Source of the DNA: Setophaga petechia | Taxonomy: Eukaryota; Chordata; Aves; Passeriformes; Parulidae | Length of the DNA stretch: 64,000 nucleotides | Assembly: GCA_024362935.1 (NCBI GenBank) | Contig: JANCRA010000060.1 | Location: forward strand, 3,259,501-3,323,500 | Direction: 5' to 3' | Shown: piece by piece, positions 11,646 to 22,778 of the stretch | Layout: each line of letters opens with the position of its first letter | Numbering within the stretch: position 1 is the stretch's first letter | The notes under the pieces: model-generated | The model's input: only the letters and a program-made list of their open reading frames with translations | What the model was told of the DNA's origin: nothing | Databases searched by the model: none | Position numbers and translations under genes: made by a program

Positions 11646-12052
11646 TGTCACCATCATATTTTCTGGAAAAATCTCTTTGCCCAGGGAAAGCTCCTGGGAA
11701 GCTGAGAAGCCTCAGAGAAAAAAGAAAACAATAATTATCTGATTTGCTTCTCCTATGTTTTGCTGCTTTGGAATGTGTTTGGACATTGTTTACCCACGGG
11801 TGATTGTTTCATTGGTTTAATGTGAATTGTTTTGACTCAATGACCAATCATGGCCAAGCCGTGTCAGGGCTCTGGAAGGAGTCAGGAGTTTTCATTATTA
11901 TCTTTTAGCCTCCTGTCTGTATCCTTTCTGTATTCTTTAGTATAGTATTCTTTTATATAATATAGTATTATAAAATAATAAATTAGCTTTCTAAGAACAT
12001 GGAGTCAGAGTCTCAATTCCTCCTTCATCCTGGGGACCCAGGAAATACCACA
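11646..12052 (+). mobile_element. Solo LTR, family A
   Basis: The element starts TGTCACCATCATATTTTCTG and ends at ATACCACA. It has LTR architecture: a CCAATCA box upstream, a TAGTATAGTATTC segment, and an AATAAA polyadenylation signal before the conserved TTCTAAGAACATGGAGTCAG block. Family A has about thirteen members here with the same order of blocks, including CTTCTC...GGAATGTG, GGACATTGTTTACC and AACATGGAGTCAGA. The ending by homology is approximate. The next family A copy starts only 33 bp downstream. No internal retroviral genes are present. Confidence 0.85.
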
Positions 12053-12085
12053 GGAGCCCACCAGAGCATCCATGTGGTGGGGAAC

Positions 12086-12499
12086 TGTCGCAGACATCCT
12101 TTGTGAAAAATCCTTTCTGTAGGATTTTCCTGCTAGAGCTGAGAAGCTCAGTAACAAATGTAAACAATTATTATCTGCTGCTGTGGAATGCAACAGGTCC
12201 ACCCGTGGTTGGTCCCCTGTGGATGTTTGGATTTACTGACCACTCAGGGTGGAGCTGCTCTCGCTCTCTGCAGAGACACAGACCTTTGTTATTCTTTCTT
12301 TCCTCTCTATTCTTAGCATAGCCAGCTTCTGAAGAAGCTCCTTTCCTTTCTATCTCTATGTAGTATAGTTATAATATATATCATAATATAATTATAGTTA
12401 TATATATATATATCATAATATAATAAATCAAGCCTTCTGATAATGGAATCAAGATCCTGACTCTTCCATCCTCTACAAACCCCTGTGACCACGGTCAAA
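12086..12499 (+). mobile_element. Solo LTR, family A, with 6-bp TSD
   Basis: The element begins TGTCGCAGACATCC and carries CTGCTGTGGAATGCAACAGG, the TATA/AATAAA region and TCAAGCCTTCTGATAATGGA. It is flanked by GGGAAC at 12080-12085 and again at 12500-12505, a perfect 6-bp target-site duplication. That duplication marks a single integration that later collapsed to a solo LTR. An expanded TA-rich tract lies at about 12355-12425. This subtype also occurs at 54.6 kb. Confidence 0.92.
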
Positions 12500-12669
12500 G
12501 GGAACTGTTCCCACGGTCCCACTGCCAGCAGGGTGTGGCTGTGCCTCAGATTCCCTCAGTTTGTCCCCTCCCTGCCACCTCCTGCCTCTGCCTCCCTGCT
12601 TGGAGAAATGGAGCAAGCTGTTGCCTTCTGGTTCCAAAGGCAGGTGACCTGGTTCAGAGAACAGCACGG

Positions 12670-12983
12670 TGACCCCAAACCATCCTTGGGTCACTCGGAC
12701 CAAATGACAACGCTGACACCAACGTGGTGGACGGTCAAAAGGCCTTTATTAACTGATCTCTAGGGGTTTTATAGTTTGGGGGGTTTCCTACGTCAGAGAA
12801 GGGGCTGGGGGTTAGTACAGGGGTGGAAAGTTACTGGTATCTCCTATGTTAGGGGGGCTGCATGTCTGGCTGCATTCCAAGGGTGATCCTTATCTCTGGG
12901 GAGGAGGGAGGAGAGGGTTTCTGTACCTCTCCGTGACAGCCCGAAGTCTTCCGAAACGCCTGTCCCTGCCACAGCAAGCCACA
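12670..12983 (-). mobile_element. Solo LTR, separate family, minus orientation
   Basis: On the minus strand it begins TGTGGCTTGCTGTGGCAGG and has a TATAAAA box (12767-12773), then AATAAAG (12743-12749), then a GTTGGTGTCAGCG block before ending near GGGGTCA. TATA followed about 20 bp later by AATAAA is typical of compact retroviral LTRs. No clear TSD was found, so both edges are approximate. Confidence 0.65.
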
Positions 12984-13079
12984 CTAGAGGTGATGTCTGT
13001 GGGCACATGGGGCCATGTGGGGCCTGGGGGTGCCAGCCCAGCTGGAAAGGGGAGAATGTGGGGTCCTGCCAGGCTGGGA

Positions 13080-13424
13080 TTGCTGAGGTCACTTGGTTTG
13101 TTCAGCTGGGAAGAGAAGGCTGAGCTCAGACCTCATCAGGGGCTGCAGCTCTGATCTCTGCTCTGTGACAGGGACAGGGCATGGCTGGAGCTGTGCCAGG
13201 GAGGCTCAGGCTGGATACCAGGGCAAGGCTCTTCCCCAGAGGGTGCTGGCACTGCCCAGGCTCCCCAGGCAATGGGCACGGCCCCGAGGCTGCCAGAGCT
13301 GCAGGAGCTGCCAGGGATGCCCAGGGTGGGGCTGTTGGGGTGTCTGTGCAGGGCTGGGGCTGCCCTGGGTGACCCTGGGGGTCCCTCTCAGAATGTCCTC
13401 ACTCAGGACATTCTGTGATTCCCT
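13080..13424 (+). mobile_element. CR1: CR1 LINE 3' end
   Basis: It contains TGGTTTGTTCAGCTGGGAAG, GGAGGCTCAGGCTGGATACC, TCTTCCCCAGAGGGTGCTGG and a terminal GGACATTCTGTGATTC. This is the CR1 3' region extended further upstream than in the other copies. It is GC-biased and noncoding. Confidence 0.85.
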
Positions 13425-13544
13425 GGGAGCAGGGCTGAGGGCAGAGCCCCTTCCTGGGGAGCTCCCTGGGGCCACGGTGCAGCACCCAGAGCTCCTCTGA
13501 GGGAGTGCTGCCTGCTGAAACATCCCAAAGAAAGTGAGTCTGTG

Positions 13545-13938
13545 GTGATGTGAGGTCTCCAGGATGAGGTGAGAGATGAGAATTTGACTCCAAATTCTCA
13601 GAACACTGATATATTATATTATATTATATTATATTATATTATATTATATTATATTATATTATAATGATAAAAGATACCTCAGAAGGCTTTACAAGAATGA
13701 ATAATGAAAGCTCGTGATTGACTCCTCAGGGTCTGACACAGCTGATGGTGATTGGTCATTAATTAAAAACAATTCACATGGAACCAATCAAAGATGTGCC
13801 TGTTGGTAAATGATCTCCAGACCACATTCTGAAACAATCAAATAATTATTGTCTTCACTCTTTTCTGAAGCCTCTCAGCTTCCCCCCCCCCCCAAAAAAA
13901 AAAAATCCTAGCAAAGAGATTTTTCAGAAAATATCACA
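13545..13938 (-). mobile_element. Solo LTR, family A, minus, with ATATT expansion
   Basis: Reading the minus strand gives the family A order from the TCTGAAAAATC start block through CCAAT-box sequence to GGAGTCAAATTCTCATCTC. The A/T-rich site before the polyadenylation region has expanded to about eleven ATATT units at 13609-13662. A C-run and A-run at 13880-13907 interrupt the start block. The right edge ends TATCACA; the left edge is approximate. Confidence 0.82.
13609..13662. repeat. (ATATT)n microsatellite inside an LTR
   Basis: About eleven pentamers, TATAT/ATATT in phase, lie within the family A LTR at the position where other copies also expand. Confidence 0.95.
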
Positions 13939-13944
13939 GCAACA

Positions 13945-15050
13945 TGAGTTCACCTGTGGGACCCTTCCCTGGCTCCTAATTGGACAGTGGGACCCTAGAA
14001 CATGACAGATCCTTTTTGTTCTTTTTATTGGCATGTTTGTCCTAGACACTGTGTGTGGCTGGATCCTTCAGACATTTAACTCTCTCACCCTTCCCGTCAC
14101 CCTGTTTTCAATCTTCCACGTTTGATTTTTGTGCTGGGAGATAGAGAAATACCAGTGGGTTTCTTTCCTCATTTTTTTCTCTGTTTTTAATGAATTTTTC
14201 ATTTTGTTTCACTCATACAGAAAGAATAACAATGAAGCTACAGTGTCAACATAGAAAGAATTTGCACCAAAGTCACACCATGGCCAATCTGCAGCAGCAA
14301 TAATAGATTCTGTGAATCCCACCGAAGGGAATCCTAAGTGGAAGGGGTGGGGAGTGCAAATGAAAGGCTCTGAACTAATTTGTGCTATCCACACCACAAA
14401 GCCCCATTCTAAGGAGCTGTTTAAAGAACAAGCAAAAAAATAAAATAAAAAAGAGCACTCTGCCAAAGCAGATTTCTAATAGGAGAGGAGCAAGAAATAC
14501 CCAGGTGCTTTGTGATGTTTAGAGAAATAAGTTGCTTAAAAATTCAGTTTTCTCCATCTCCTGGGAGATGACCAGGATGCTGCCAGGGGCTGGGATCACA
14601 TCTGGGCTGAGCAGGCACTGGAGCTGGGCTGGATTTGCTGTCGTGCCAGGCTCTGCTCTGCAGTGGCTGCCCCAGTAATGGCTCTGCTTCCCAGGCTGAG
14701 CCAGGTTCTCCTTTTCTATTTGTTGTTCTTTCCAGGAGGTGTTAACACCAATTTATGAGCTCAGTGGGATGACAGAGCCGGGTGAGCAGCGCTGACCTTG
14801 GAACTCACCTCTCTCCAATTTCTTTTTCCACCCCATCTCAAAGTCAGTCTAAAAGCAATAAAAGGATGTTGGAAGGGGGGAGCTGGAGCTCATCCACTTG
14901 ATGTTAAAGGAGGGAAAACTCAGCGAACATGATCTCAAAAAGCAGGTGCCTTGCAGGTGGCTGTGTCCACACTGCTGTGGTCTCAGGAAGGGCTGCACGT
15001 CTCCCCTCGGGCTCCTGCCCACAGGAACTCCTGCCAAGGAGTCACAGAAT
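13945..15050. other. Unannotated sequence
   Basis: No repeat family or exon is recognised. A polypyrimidine stretch ending CATACAG at about 14214-14220 could mimic a splice acceptor, but nothing around it supports an exon. Confidence 0.4.
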
Positions 15051-15215
15051 CATGGAGCAGAAAATCCTCAGCTGGAAGGAGCCCCCAGGATCATCCAGGA
15101 CACCCACCAATCCCACCCTGTGCATGAAAGTGTTGTCCAAATGCTCCTGGAGCTCTGGCAGCCCTGGGGCTGTACTCCCTGCCCTGTGTATATCCTTTTC
15201 TTCCAGGATCTGCAC
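15051..15215 (-). mobile_element. CR1: CR1 LINE 3' end fragment
   Basis: The plus-strand text TCACAGAATCATGGAGCAGA, then GGATCATCCAGGACACCCAC, then GTTGTCCAAATGCTCCTGGA and CTCTGGCAGCCCTGGGGCTG is the reverse complement of the CR1 3' end. Confidence 0.85.
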
Positions 15216-15475
15216 ACTACACGCAGCTGAAAATGTGCTGAAAACAAATCCTATGCTTATTTTCTTACATTTTTCTTACTGTTACATAGAGGAAATTGAA
15301 GATTTGCTGCTAAGCACTCCCTCCACCTTACAGGATGCACAATGGGAGGCAGCACAAAGAGGATTCTCTCAGAAAAGACAGAAAAACAATGTCTTGGGGA
15401 AGGGGGAGCAAATAAAGAACATTCCTTCCAAAGATCATTAAAAAGAAACCAATTTGCCTGAAGAGTGGTGGTTAA

Positions 15476-15600
15476 ACAGCACTGGCACAGGTTGTCCAGA
15501 GCAGCTGTGGCTGCTCCTGCATCCCTGGAAGTTTCCAAGGCCAGGCTGGGCAGAACTTGGAGCAACCTGGGATAGTGGAAGGTGGGGTTGGAACAAGCTG
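15476..15600 (+). mobile_element. CR1: CR1 LINE fragment
   Basis: It contains ACTGGCACAGGTTGTCCAGA, CAGCTGTGGCTGCTCCTGCA and TTCCAAGGCCAGGCTGGGCA. It is a short internal piece of the CR1 3' region that loses similarity before the usual terminal block. Confidence 0.75.
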
Positions 15601-15810
15601 ATATTTTGGTCTCTTACAACACAACACATTACATAATTTTATGAGTTTCTTCCTCAAAACAACACTTTGTCTGCCAAGGGACATTTTTGGCCCAGAAATG
15701 CTGCCCAGCTCCAGCAGTGACATTATGAGCTACCAATGAAGGTGACTGCTTTGAGTGAGTGTCCCCAGGGAGAGGAGCAGGGACACCATCACATAGGGCT
15801 GTCCAAATTG

Positions 15811-16376
15811 TGCTGTTATCTCTGCTTGGACACGCGCAGGATGGGTCGGGGCAGCCGCGGTTCAAAGGACGAGTCTGGACTCCTCGATACTTCGGTCTTG
15901 AAATTTTTATTATTTCTTATCTTACAGAGTTTTCCTCTCTGCCAGCCAGGATCTGACCAGTGAGGCAGCCAAGGGCACTCTGACCACCCACGGGGCGGTC
16001 GTGTCTTTTTATAATAAAAACTCTGTACATCATATTTACCTTTTATCCCCAATACCTTTCACCCTTGTTAACAAGGGCACCTTCACCACAAACCAATCCC
16101 CAAGTGCCAGCACCACCACAGAAGATGGACGACAAGAAGAAGAAAGAAGAAGCACGAGACACGCCCCGATTCCTCCATCTTGTCTCCATAACCCCCCTGT
16201 ACCAAAATCCCAAAATCCATATTTCACCCTGTAAATGTGTGATCCCTCCACCACTTAAACTGTGCTCATTCTCATGTCCTCATACACACCTTCTGAAGGG
16301 TCAAAGTCCAGCCACCAAGAATGCCTGGCAATATTTCACAACCTCTGAGCCCCCCAAGGATTTGCTTGCCCAACCT
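15811..16376 (-). mobile_element. LTR of family C, first of a head-to-tail pair
   Basis: On the plus strand it starts TGCTGTTATCTCTGC and runs to CCCAACC, where a second copy begins at once. Read on the minus strand it has TATAAAAA (about 16005-16012) followed by AATAATAAAA near 15905. Shared landmarks with the next copy are GACACGCGCAGGATGGG, CCAATCCCCAAGTGCCAGCA and GATCCCTCCACCACTTAAAC. A purine-rich AAGAAGAAGAAAG run lies in the middle. Open frames running through both copies are not coding. No internal retroviral sequence separates the pair. Confidence 0.85.
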
Positions 16377-16966
16377 GGCTGTTGTCTCTGCTCGGGCACG
16401 CGCAGGATGGGCCGGGGCAGCCGCAGATCAAAGGATGAGTCTGGACTCTTCAATGCTTCGGTCTTCAGATTGTTTATTAATTTTTTATCTTACAGACATT
16501 TTCCTTTCTGCCAGCCGGGGTCTGACCAGCAAGGCAGCCAAGGGCACTCTGACCACCCCTGGGCGGTTGTGTCCTTTTATAACAAAAACTCCGTACATCA
16601 TATTTACTTTTTATTCCCAATATCTTTTACCCTTATTGACAAGTGCACCTTCACCACAAACCAATCCCCAAGTGCCAGCATCACCACGGAAGATGGAGGA
16701 CAAGAAGAAGAAAGAAGAAACATGAGACACACCCCGATTGCTCCATCCTGTCTCCATAACCTGTACCAAGATACAACCCCCCTGTACCAAAATCCCAAAA
16801 TCCATATTTCACCCTGTAAATGTGTGATCCCTCCACCACTTAAACTGTGGTCATTCTCATGTCCTCACACACACCCTCAGGAGGGTCAAAGTCCAGCCAC
16901 CAAGAATGTCTGGCAACATTCCAGGACCTTTGAGCCCCCCAAGGATTTGCTTGGTCATTCTGGACA
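16377..16966 (-). mobile_element. LTR of family C, second of the pair
   Basis: This copy begins TGGCTGTTGTCTCTGC directly after the first and ends TCATTCTGGACA. By eye it is roughly 90% identical to copy 1 and has one extra short stretch at about 16758-16780 (CTGTACCAAGATACAAC). A third, more diverged copy lies at 43.7-44.3 kb. Abutting LTRs can arise by unequal recombination or by a second insertion at the edge of the first. Confidence 0.85.
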
Positions 16967-17362
16967 TTGGGAGCGATATTCTGAGCTCCCACACAGGGCC
17001 ACACCTGCCCAGGTAGCTCCTTGTCCCTTGCTTGTTGTTCCTGGGCACAAGCACCAATAAATCTGCCACTGTCTGGGCATCAGCAGCGTTTCCCAGATCG
17101 ACTTTGCTCTGCTTGCTTCAAGTGCCTGACAAATGAAGGAAGCACAAGAACGATAAAGACTAAATCTTATCTTAATAGCCTTTCATTATTAACTGTCTCC
17201 AGATTTATGTGTCACTGGAGCAGGAGGGAGGGAGGGAGCCAGGCACCACTGGGGTGAGCCCAGGCAGGTTCCTGCCTTTTTCCATCAGTGAGGTCTGGCT
17301 CTGTGGTTGGTTTTTTGCAACACTTACACTGTAGGGAAACTGTCCATGTGCTGCTCTTGGCC
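16967..17362. other. Unannotated sequence between LTRs
   Basis: No recognised feature. Confidence 0.35.
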
Positions 17363-17368
17363 TCCAGG

Positions 17369-17695
17369 TGACGAGGTAGATGGGAGACATTGCTCATCTG
17401 CTGATGACCGACAAGTCTCAAATTTATTGATTAACAGACACACTTTTATAATCACAGTAATAAGGCTCATACATATTGCAAAAATAGAGCTCACTATTGG
17501 TCAGCTATAAAAAGTCAGTCCCACCTTTCTCAGGATGTTTGTGGCTTCTTTTTACCTCCTGTTATGACATATTTTCTTAAACAGCTTCTTGCTCAAAGGA
17601 ACTGTGTCCTTGAATTAGGCAGCTGTTGCTTTCTCAGATGTATTTTCTCACGTCTCTTTTCCCATCAACTATGTCTCAATAAAAAACTGTCCACA
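17369..17695 (-). mobile_element. Solo LTR with perfect 6-bp TSD
   Basis: The 327-bp element is flanked by TCCAGG at 17363-17368 and 17696-17701. On the minus strand it starts TGTGGACAG and ends CTCGTCA, so it has TG...CA termini. Its sense strand shows CCAAT (in CTGACCAATAGTGAGC), a TATAAAAG box (about 17434-17441) and AATAAATTT (about 17412-17420), in the order expected of U3-R-U5. No other copy of this family was seen in the window. Confidence 0.92.
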
Positions 17696-17701
17696 TCCAG
17701 G

Positions 17702-19430
17702 TCCTTCTCCTCTTGGATCCCCTGGGATGGCAGAGGCAGGGACCAGCTCCTCACCCCAGGGAAAAAGGAGAAGTGGGGCTGTCCCAGCTGGAAAAGAACA
17801 CTGAAGAGCAGGATCATCCAATTCCCCACCAGGATGCTTCCCACTGCCTTGGCCATGCTCCAGGAGAGGGATGTGGATGTCCTCCAACAATGCTTTTATT
17901 TCACAGCACCTTCCTGCCTTCCTGTGCCACCACACAGACACCTGCCTGGAGAAACCTGGTGGGCCAAAGGGTTTCTCACCTGGGGAAGCTGACAAAGCCC
18001 TGCTCACTGGCAGCTCCCGTGGGTGTGCACTGACAAATGGATCCAGCACCACGGGAGCTGCTGGGGAGAGGGGGAAGGACCAACCTTCAGTGTGGGGAGG
18101 GGTCTGGCAGCAGGGACAGGGTGCTGCAGCTGAGCCCAGCGCCCCTGCCTGGCTGCCAGAGCCTGTGCTGAGGGCAGGAGAACAGCAGCAAAAACAGAAA
18201 AATTCAAAGTGGCTTGGGAAGCTCAGATCAATCCCTCTGCAAACCCAGCCAGTGCCTCCCAAGCCGTGTGGTATTTCTGCCTGCTGTAAGTGTGGGATTG
18301 TTTCTTAGGCACATCTTAATTTGTGTGTCCTTTAGCACTTTTCCCTAAAAAGCCCCAAAAAGAGAGTTTCTGCTGCCATCCAGGAGTTCCCATTCTTACC
18401 TAGAGCACATCCACTTCCCTGAGACCTGCTGTCATTAGGTGCCCAGGCAGAAATCCCACAGAAATGCTTTAATTAAAATGGACATTAAGAGCTCACTCAT
18501 TCAAGCCAAAGAACATTAGGAGGAATTTAAATGAAGAGATTTTTAAATCTGTGACATTTGTTCTAATGAGAAAACACTTTCTAATCCTAAGTGTCTCCTA
18601 ATTCAAAACAGATTGGAAAGACTGCAAGTGAAAACAATTTTTTTTTCCTCCCAAAAACACGTCCTGTAATTAGTAGACCTAACTGGCAAATACCATTTGT
18701 CTTTTCCTTACAGCTTCCACATCAGCTTGGAAGCAGGAGGTGACAAACAGACAGGAATGCACCCACAGGTGTCTGTATTTTATGTTAGGACAGGTAACAG
18801 AACTCATGGAAATTTCCACCAAATCAATCCCAGCATCTGCTGGGGGGGGGACTGATATGGGGATGCAGGATGCTCCTGATCCCTCTAATGAAAGGGATAT
18901 TGCTGCAGCCAGGGCTGGATGCTGAGGAGGGGCAGGGAAGCAATCTGTTTTCAAGAGAGGAAAAACATCCAGTGATTTGCCAGAGTGGGACTATTTTTGT
19001 CTGGAAACACTGAGATAATGAAATGTGAAATAACAGCAGACAGAAAAGTGTGAAGCCTCAAATGAGAGTAACGTGGGGATGCAGCAAACCCTTCCAGGGG
19101 GGTCAGACAGGTGTTAGAGAGGTGAAATACAATTGCTCCTCCTTTGTGTTAATCATGGAAGAGTTGGCAGGAGAACTGAAGGATCTTTAATTTTTTGTGT
19201 GTTTCACAAATAAAAGTCCCACACAGTAGAAGGTGACACGTTCTGCTCCTCCCTCAATTGTCTTTTATTTGGGAATATTGCCCTCAGCATAAAACAGAAA
19301 GGTAGGAGATGTGCTGGGTGCTACTGCAACTTTCTGGGAATCCCAGACATCCACGGTTTGTAAGGATTTTATCCTTTTCCCTAGGAAAAAAGAGACTTGA
19401 TTGTACCAACAGAAATCCCAGCAATTTTGT
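17702..19430. other. Unannotated sequence
   Basis: Frames of 142-197 aa occur at 17.56-18.3 kb on both strands without recognisable domains. I see no repeat family. Confidence 0.4.
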
Positions 19431-19437
19431 CTCAGTT

Positions 19438-20110
19438 TGAACAGACAGGTGTCTGCTGAGGAAGGCAGGAACCTCCCTTGAAATGGAAAATGAAAACCCC
19501 CTCCCTCCAAAGTATTATAATTTTGAAATTAAGTAAGGCTCTCAGGCAAAGGTATGGGAGTAGGAATAACAGTTTTTTACTAGGAAAATTTAAAGTACAA
19601 ATGCAATAATAGAAAACAAACCCCTGCCAGAGTGAGAGCAGGCCCTGTCCCCTGTGTGTCAGGGGGGTGTCCCAGCCCCATCCCAGGGGGGCTCAGCCCT
19701 CCTGCAGTGCCAGCTGTGGTTCTGCTGGAGCAGGGATCCTGCACAAGGGGGGAGTTTTCCTCTGCAGCTCCAGGGCTGCTGCAGATGGGCCTGGGCTCCC
19801 TCTGGCCATGCAGGGCAGCAGAAAGCTGCTCCTCTGGCAATGCAGGGGGCAAAGGCTGCTGTGCTGTGCCAGGCTCAGCTTGGATCCAGGTAGGAATGCT
19901 TGGCTCCTGCCCTGGGCACAGCATCTCCCCATGGGATGGGGGAATTGGATCAGCCCTGCAGGGACACTCAGTGCCCATGGACAGCAGAGATCTCCTGCAG
20001 GGAGGATTGGCTGTGGCAGAGATCAAGAAAACTGCCCATGGACAGCAGAGAACTGCCCCAGCTCTGACACATGGGGACAGAACACACAGCCCCATTTCCA
20101 ACCTAAGACA
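19438..20110 (-). mobile_element. LTR, family B, minus orientation
   Basis: On the plus strand it starts TGTCTCAGTTTGAACAG and ends near CTAAGACA. Family B shares GTGTCTGCTGAGGAAGGCAG, CAGAGTGAGAGCAGGCCCTG, GATCCAGGTAGGAATGCTTG and a twice-used CCCATGGACAGCAGAGA. Transcription sense is the minus strand, where an AATAAAG-type signal sits near the plus-strand left end. No clear TSD was found. A 197-aa minus-strand frame crosses it and is discussed under findings. Confidence 0.85.
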
Positions 20111-21762
20111 CACAGAATTCCCTACAATATCAGCAAATGAATTCCCCCAAAATAAGGGATGTATTTTCAACAATAGCAGCCCATCAGCTCTCCCTGTCCC
20201 TGTGAGCTGGGACAGTGACCTGGTGCTGACAGCTCATCCTGTCCAGGGCTGAGCAGGATCCTCTCTGCTCAGGGCCCTCCAGGCAGGGCAGGGCAGGGCA
20301 GGGCTGCTCACAGAGTCCTCCCTGAGCCAGCACCTGGATTTGGGAATGAGGAGTTCTGGTGCAAACTGGACAGGCATCAGCCTGGATCCAGCCTCCCACC
20401 TCCTTCAGATTTGGCAGAACTTGGCTCCAGAGCTAAAATTCACCATCAGCCTTATTGCTCCAAACAAAAGGATCTGGATACAAAGACCCCAAAGTCTGGA
20501 TTGGGATGTTTGTGGCATGGATCCACCTTTAGTTCCATGCACAACATTACCTCCCCTAACAAGGAGCATGGCTGCAGATGACATGATCCTGTTGAAAATC
20601 CAGATCTGCCTGGTTGCTGTGCTGGAGGGGGTGGTGGTGCCAGTGGTTCCAGGTGGATCAGGTTTGCCTTGTTTCCTGCTGGCTCCTGTAAATTCATGAG
20701 CATAAATGACAGCACAATTCCCAGAATAAACACCTACTTTTTAGCTTGGATCAGTAACCCTGTGAAAGTGTCTTTGTGTTTATCCTGCTTTGGAAACATG
20801 AAACACTTTACCTAAGAGTCCAATTAAACCAACTTGGGCTTTAAAGCTTGGGTACTCAGAGCCATCCTCCTGAAAGAATAATCCTGAGCTGGCATAAATG
20901 GATAGAAATCAATGAAGATCAAGAGACTGACACTCAGGTATGCTCACTGACAACCCTGCTTAGATCTCAGTAAATCATCTCAAATACTGTGCAAAAACTC
21001 AGAGCTGTTCTGAAACCCTGCAAACACAGAGACAGAAAATACATCCCTTATTTTGGGGGAATTCATTTGTTGGAAATACAGGGTTCCTCAGGTTCTGGGT
21101 GCAGAATTTGTAAACATAAAGCATTTAAAGCAATTTGCCAGTTTTGAAATCAGGTCTATTAATCCTGACAGTGCCCTCTGAGATTCCATCTGCATCTTCA
21201 GGTGGTTTTGTAGTTTTAATCCCTCCTCCTCTTTCTGCTTTGACTTATCACCACGGATGACCCACCATGAATAAAAGATTAGGATGTGCCAGATTCAAAG
21301 GAAACCTTTGCTTCTGGGGTCAGTGCTCCAGCTCCTGAGCTGCAGGAGCCCAGAGGGGTCAGCACTGGTCTGGATCATGTGGATGCCCTTCCAGTCACTC
21401 CTGGTCCAGGCTGAGAAGATAAGGCTTCATCTGTGAGACCTAACAGGGCCAGTGCTGGGAAGGCTGTCAGTTCTGGGTCTGTTTTCAAAGAGAGAACAGG
21501 GCCTGGCACCAGCAAGTCCATACAAAGAGGGATGAAGGCTACAGATGGTGGGTAAAGGCTCTAATGATGGCCAAAGGAAAAAAAAAAAGGACCCAAACTT
21601 TGAATTTCATGGCCCATTGTGCTCCAGCCCTGCACCTGAATGCATGGAAGGGATCACTCTGTGCCAAGTGGTGCTGGGCAGATCCTCTCCTTGGATCTGG
21701 TACTTGCAGTGGGGTTTTGCTCAGTTGTTGCCACATTGAGAACTTGGACAGGCTTCAACTTG
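20111..21762. other. Unannotated sequence
   Basis: It has a short (GGGCA)n run at 20283-20305. Otherwise nothing is recognised. The family B LTRs on each side have their own ends, so this is not a provirus interior. Confidence 0.45.
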
Positions 21763-21767
21763 GTTCA

Positions 21768-22464
21768 TGTCTTGGTTTGAAAGGACAGGTGTCTGCTGAG
21801 GAAGGCAGGAACCTTCCTTGAAATGGAAAATGCAAACCCCCTCCCTCTAAATTGTTATAATTTTGAAATTAAGGGGTTCTCAGGCCCCCCAACTCCCTTA
21901 ATATGGGAGTAGGAAAAACAGTTCTTTATTAGGTAAGAAAATAAAAATAAAATAAAAATGCAGTAATACAAACCAACCCTGCCAGAGTGAGAGCAGTCCC
22001 TGTCCCCTGTGTGTCAGGGGGGTGTCCCAGCCCCATCCCATGGGGGCTCAGCCCTCCTGCAGTGCCAGCTGTGGTTCTGCTGGAGCAGGGATCCTGCACA
22101 AGGGGGGAGTTTTCCTCTGCAGCTCCAGGGCTGCTGCAGATGGGCCTGGGCTCCCTCTGGCAATGCAGGGCAGCAGAAAGCTGCTCCTCTGGCAATGCAG
22201 GGGGCAAAGGCTGCTGTGCTGTGCCAGGCTCAGCTTGGATCCAGGTAGGAATGCTTGGCTCCTGCCCTGGGCGCAGCATCTCCCCATGGGATGGGGGAAT
22301 TGGATCAGCCCTGCAGGGACACTCAGTGCCCATGGACAGCAGAGATCTCCTGCAGGGAGGATTGGCTGTGGCAGAGATCAAGAAAAAACTGCCCATGGAC
22401 AGCAGAGAACTGCCCCAGCTCTGACACATGGGGACAGAGCACACAGACCTTACAGGCCAGGACA
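21768..22464 (-). mobile_element. Solo LTR, family B, with 5-bp TSD
   Basis: The 697-bp element runs from TGTCTTGGTTTG to GGCCAGGACA. It is flanked by GTTCA at 21763-21767 and 22465-22469. The minus strand carries CTAATAAAGAAC as polyadenylation signal (about 21923-21934). The 5-bp duplication shows this copy inserted separately from the one at 19.4 kb. Confidence 0.93.
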
Positions 22465-22539
22465 GTTCAGCTTCCAGGCAGTGCAGGGGAAGGTGCTGAT
22501 CTCCTCTTTCAGGTGATGCCAAACGTGGAGATGCAATGA

Positions 22540-22778
22540 GGTTGTGTCAGGGAAGGTTCAGGTGGGACACTGGGGAAAGGTTCTTCCCCAGAGGGTGGTT
22601 GGTCCCTGGAGCAATTTCCCCAGGGAAATAAATGGTCATGGCAGAGCCTGCCAGAGCTCAAGGAGCACCTGGACAATGCTCTTAATCCTCTGTTTAGTTC
22701 TGGGTATTCCTGTGAGGAGAAGGGAGCTGCTGATCCTTGTGGGTCCCTTCCAGCTCAAGGCAATGTGAGATTCTATGA
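22540..22778 (+). mobile_element. CR1: CR1 LINE 3' end
   Basis: It contains GGTTCTTCCCCAGAGGGTGG, CACCTGGACAATGCTCTTAA and the terminal TGGGTCCCTTCCAGCTCAAG followed by GATTCTATGA. The tail repeats the usual CR1 ATTCTATG end. Confidence 0.9.

Noticed and set aside
14180..14222. Splice acceptor before 14221
   Set aside because: A pyrimidine stretch and CATACAG occur, but no exon-like frame, donor or conservation evidence follows.
16065..17060. 331-aa plus-strand frame
   Set aside because: It runs antisense through two adjacent LTRs and repeats itself with them.
19438..22464. A provirus bounded by the two family B LTRs at 19.4 and 21.8 kb
   Set aside because: The 21.8-kb copy has its own GTTCA duplication on both sides, so it is a separate insertion; the sequence between shows no retroviral genes.
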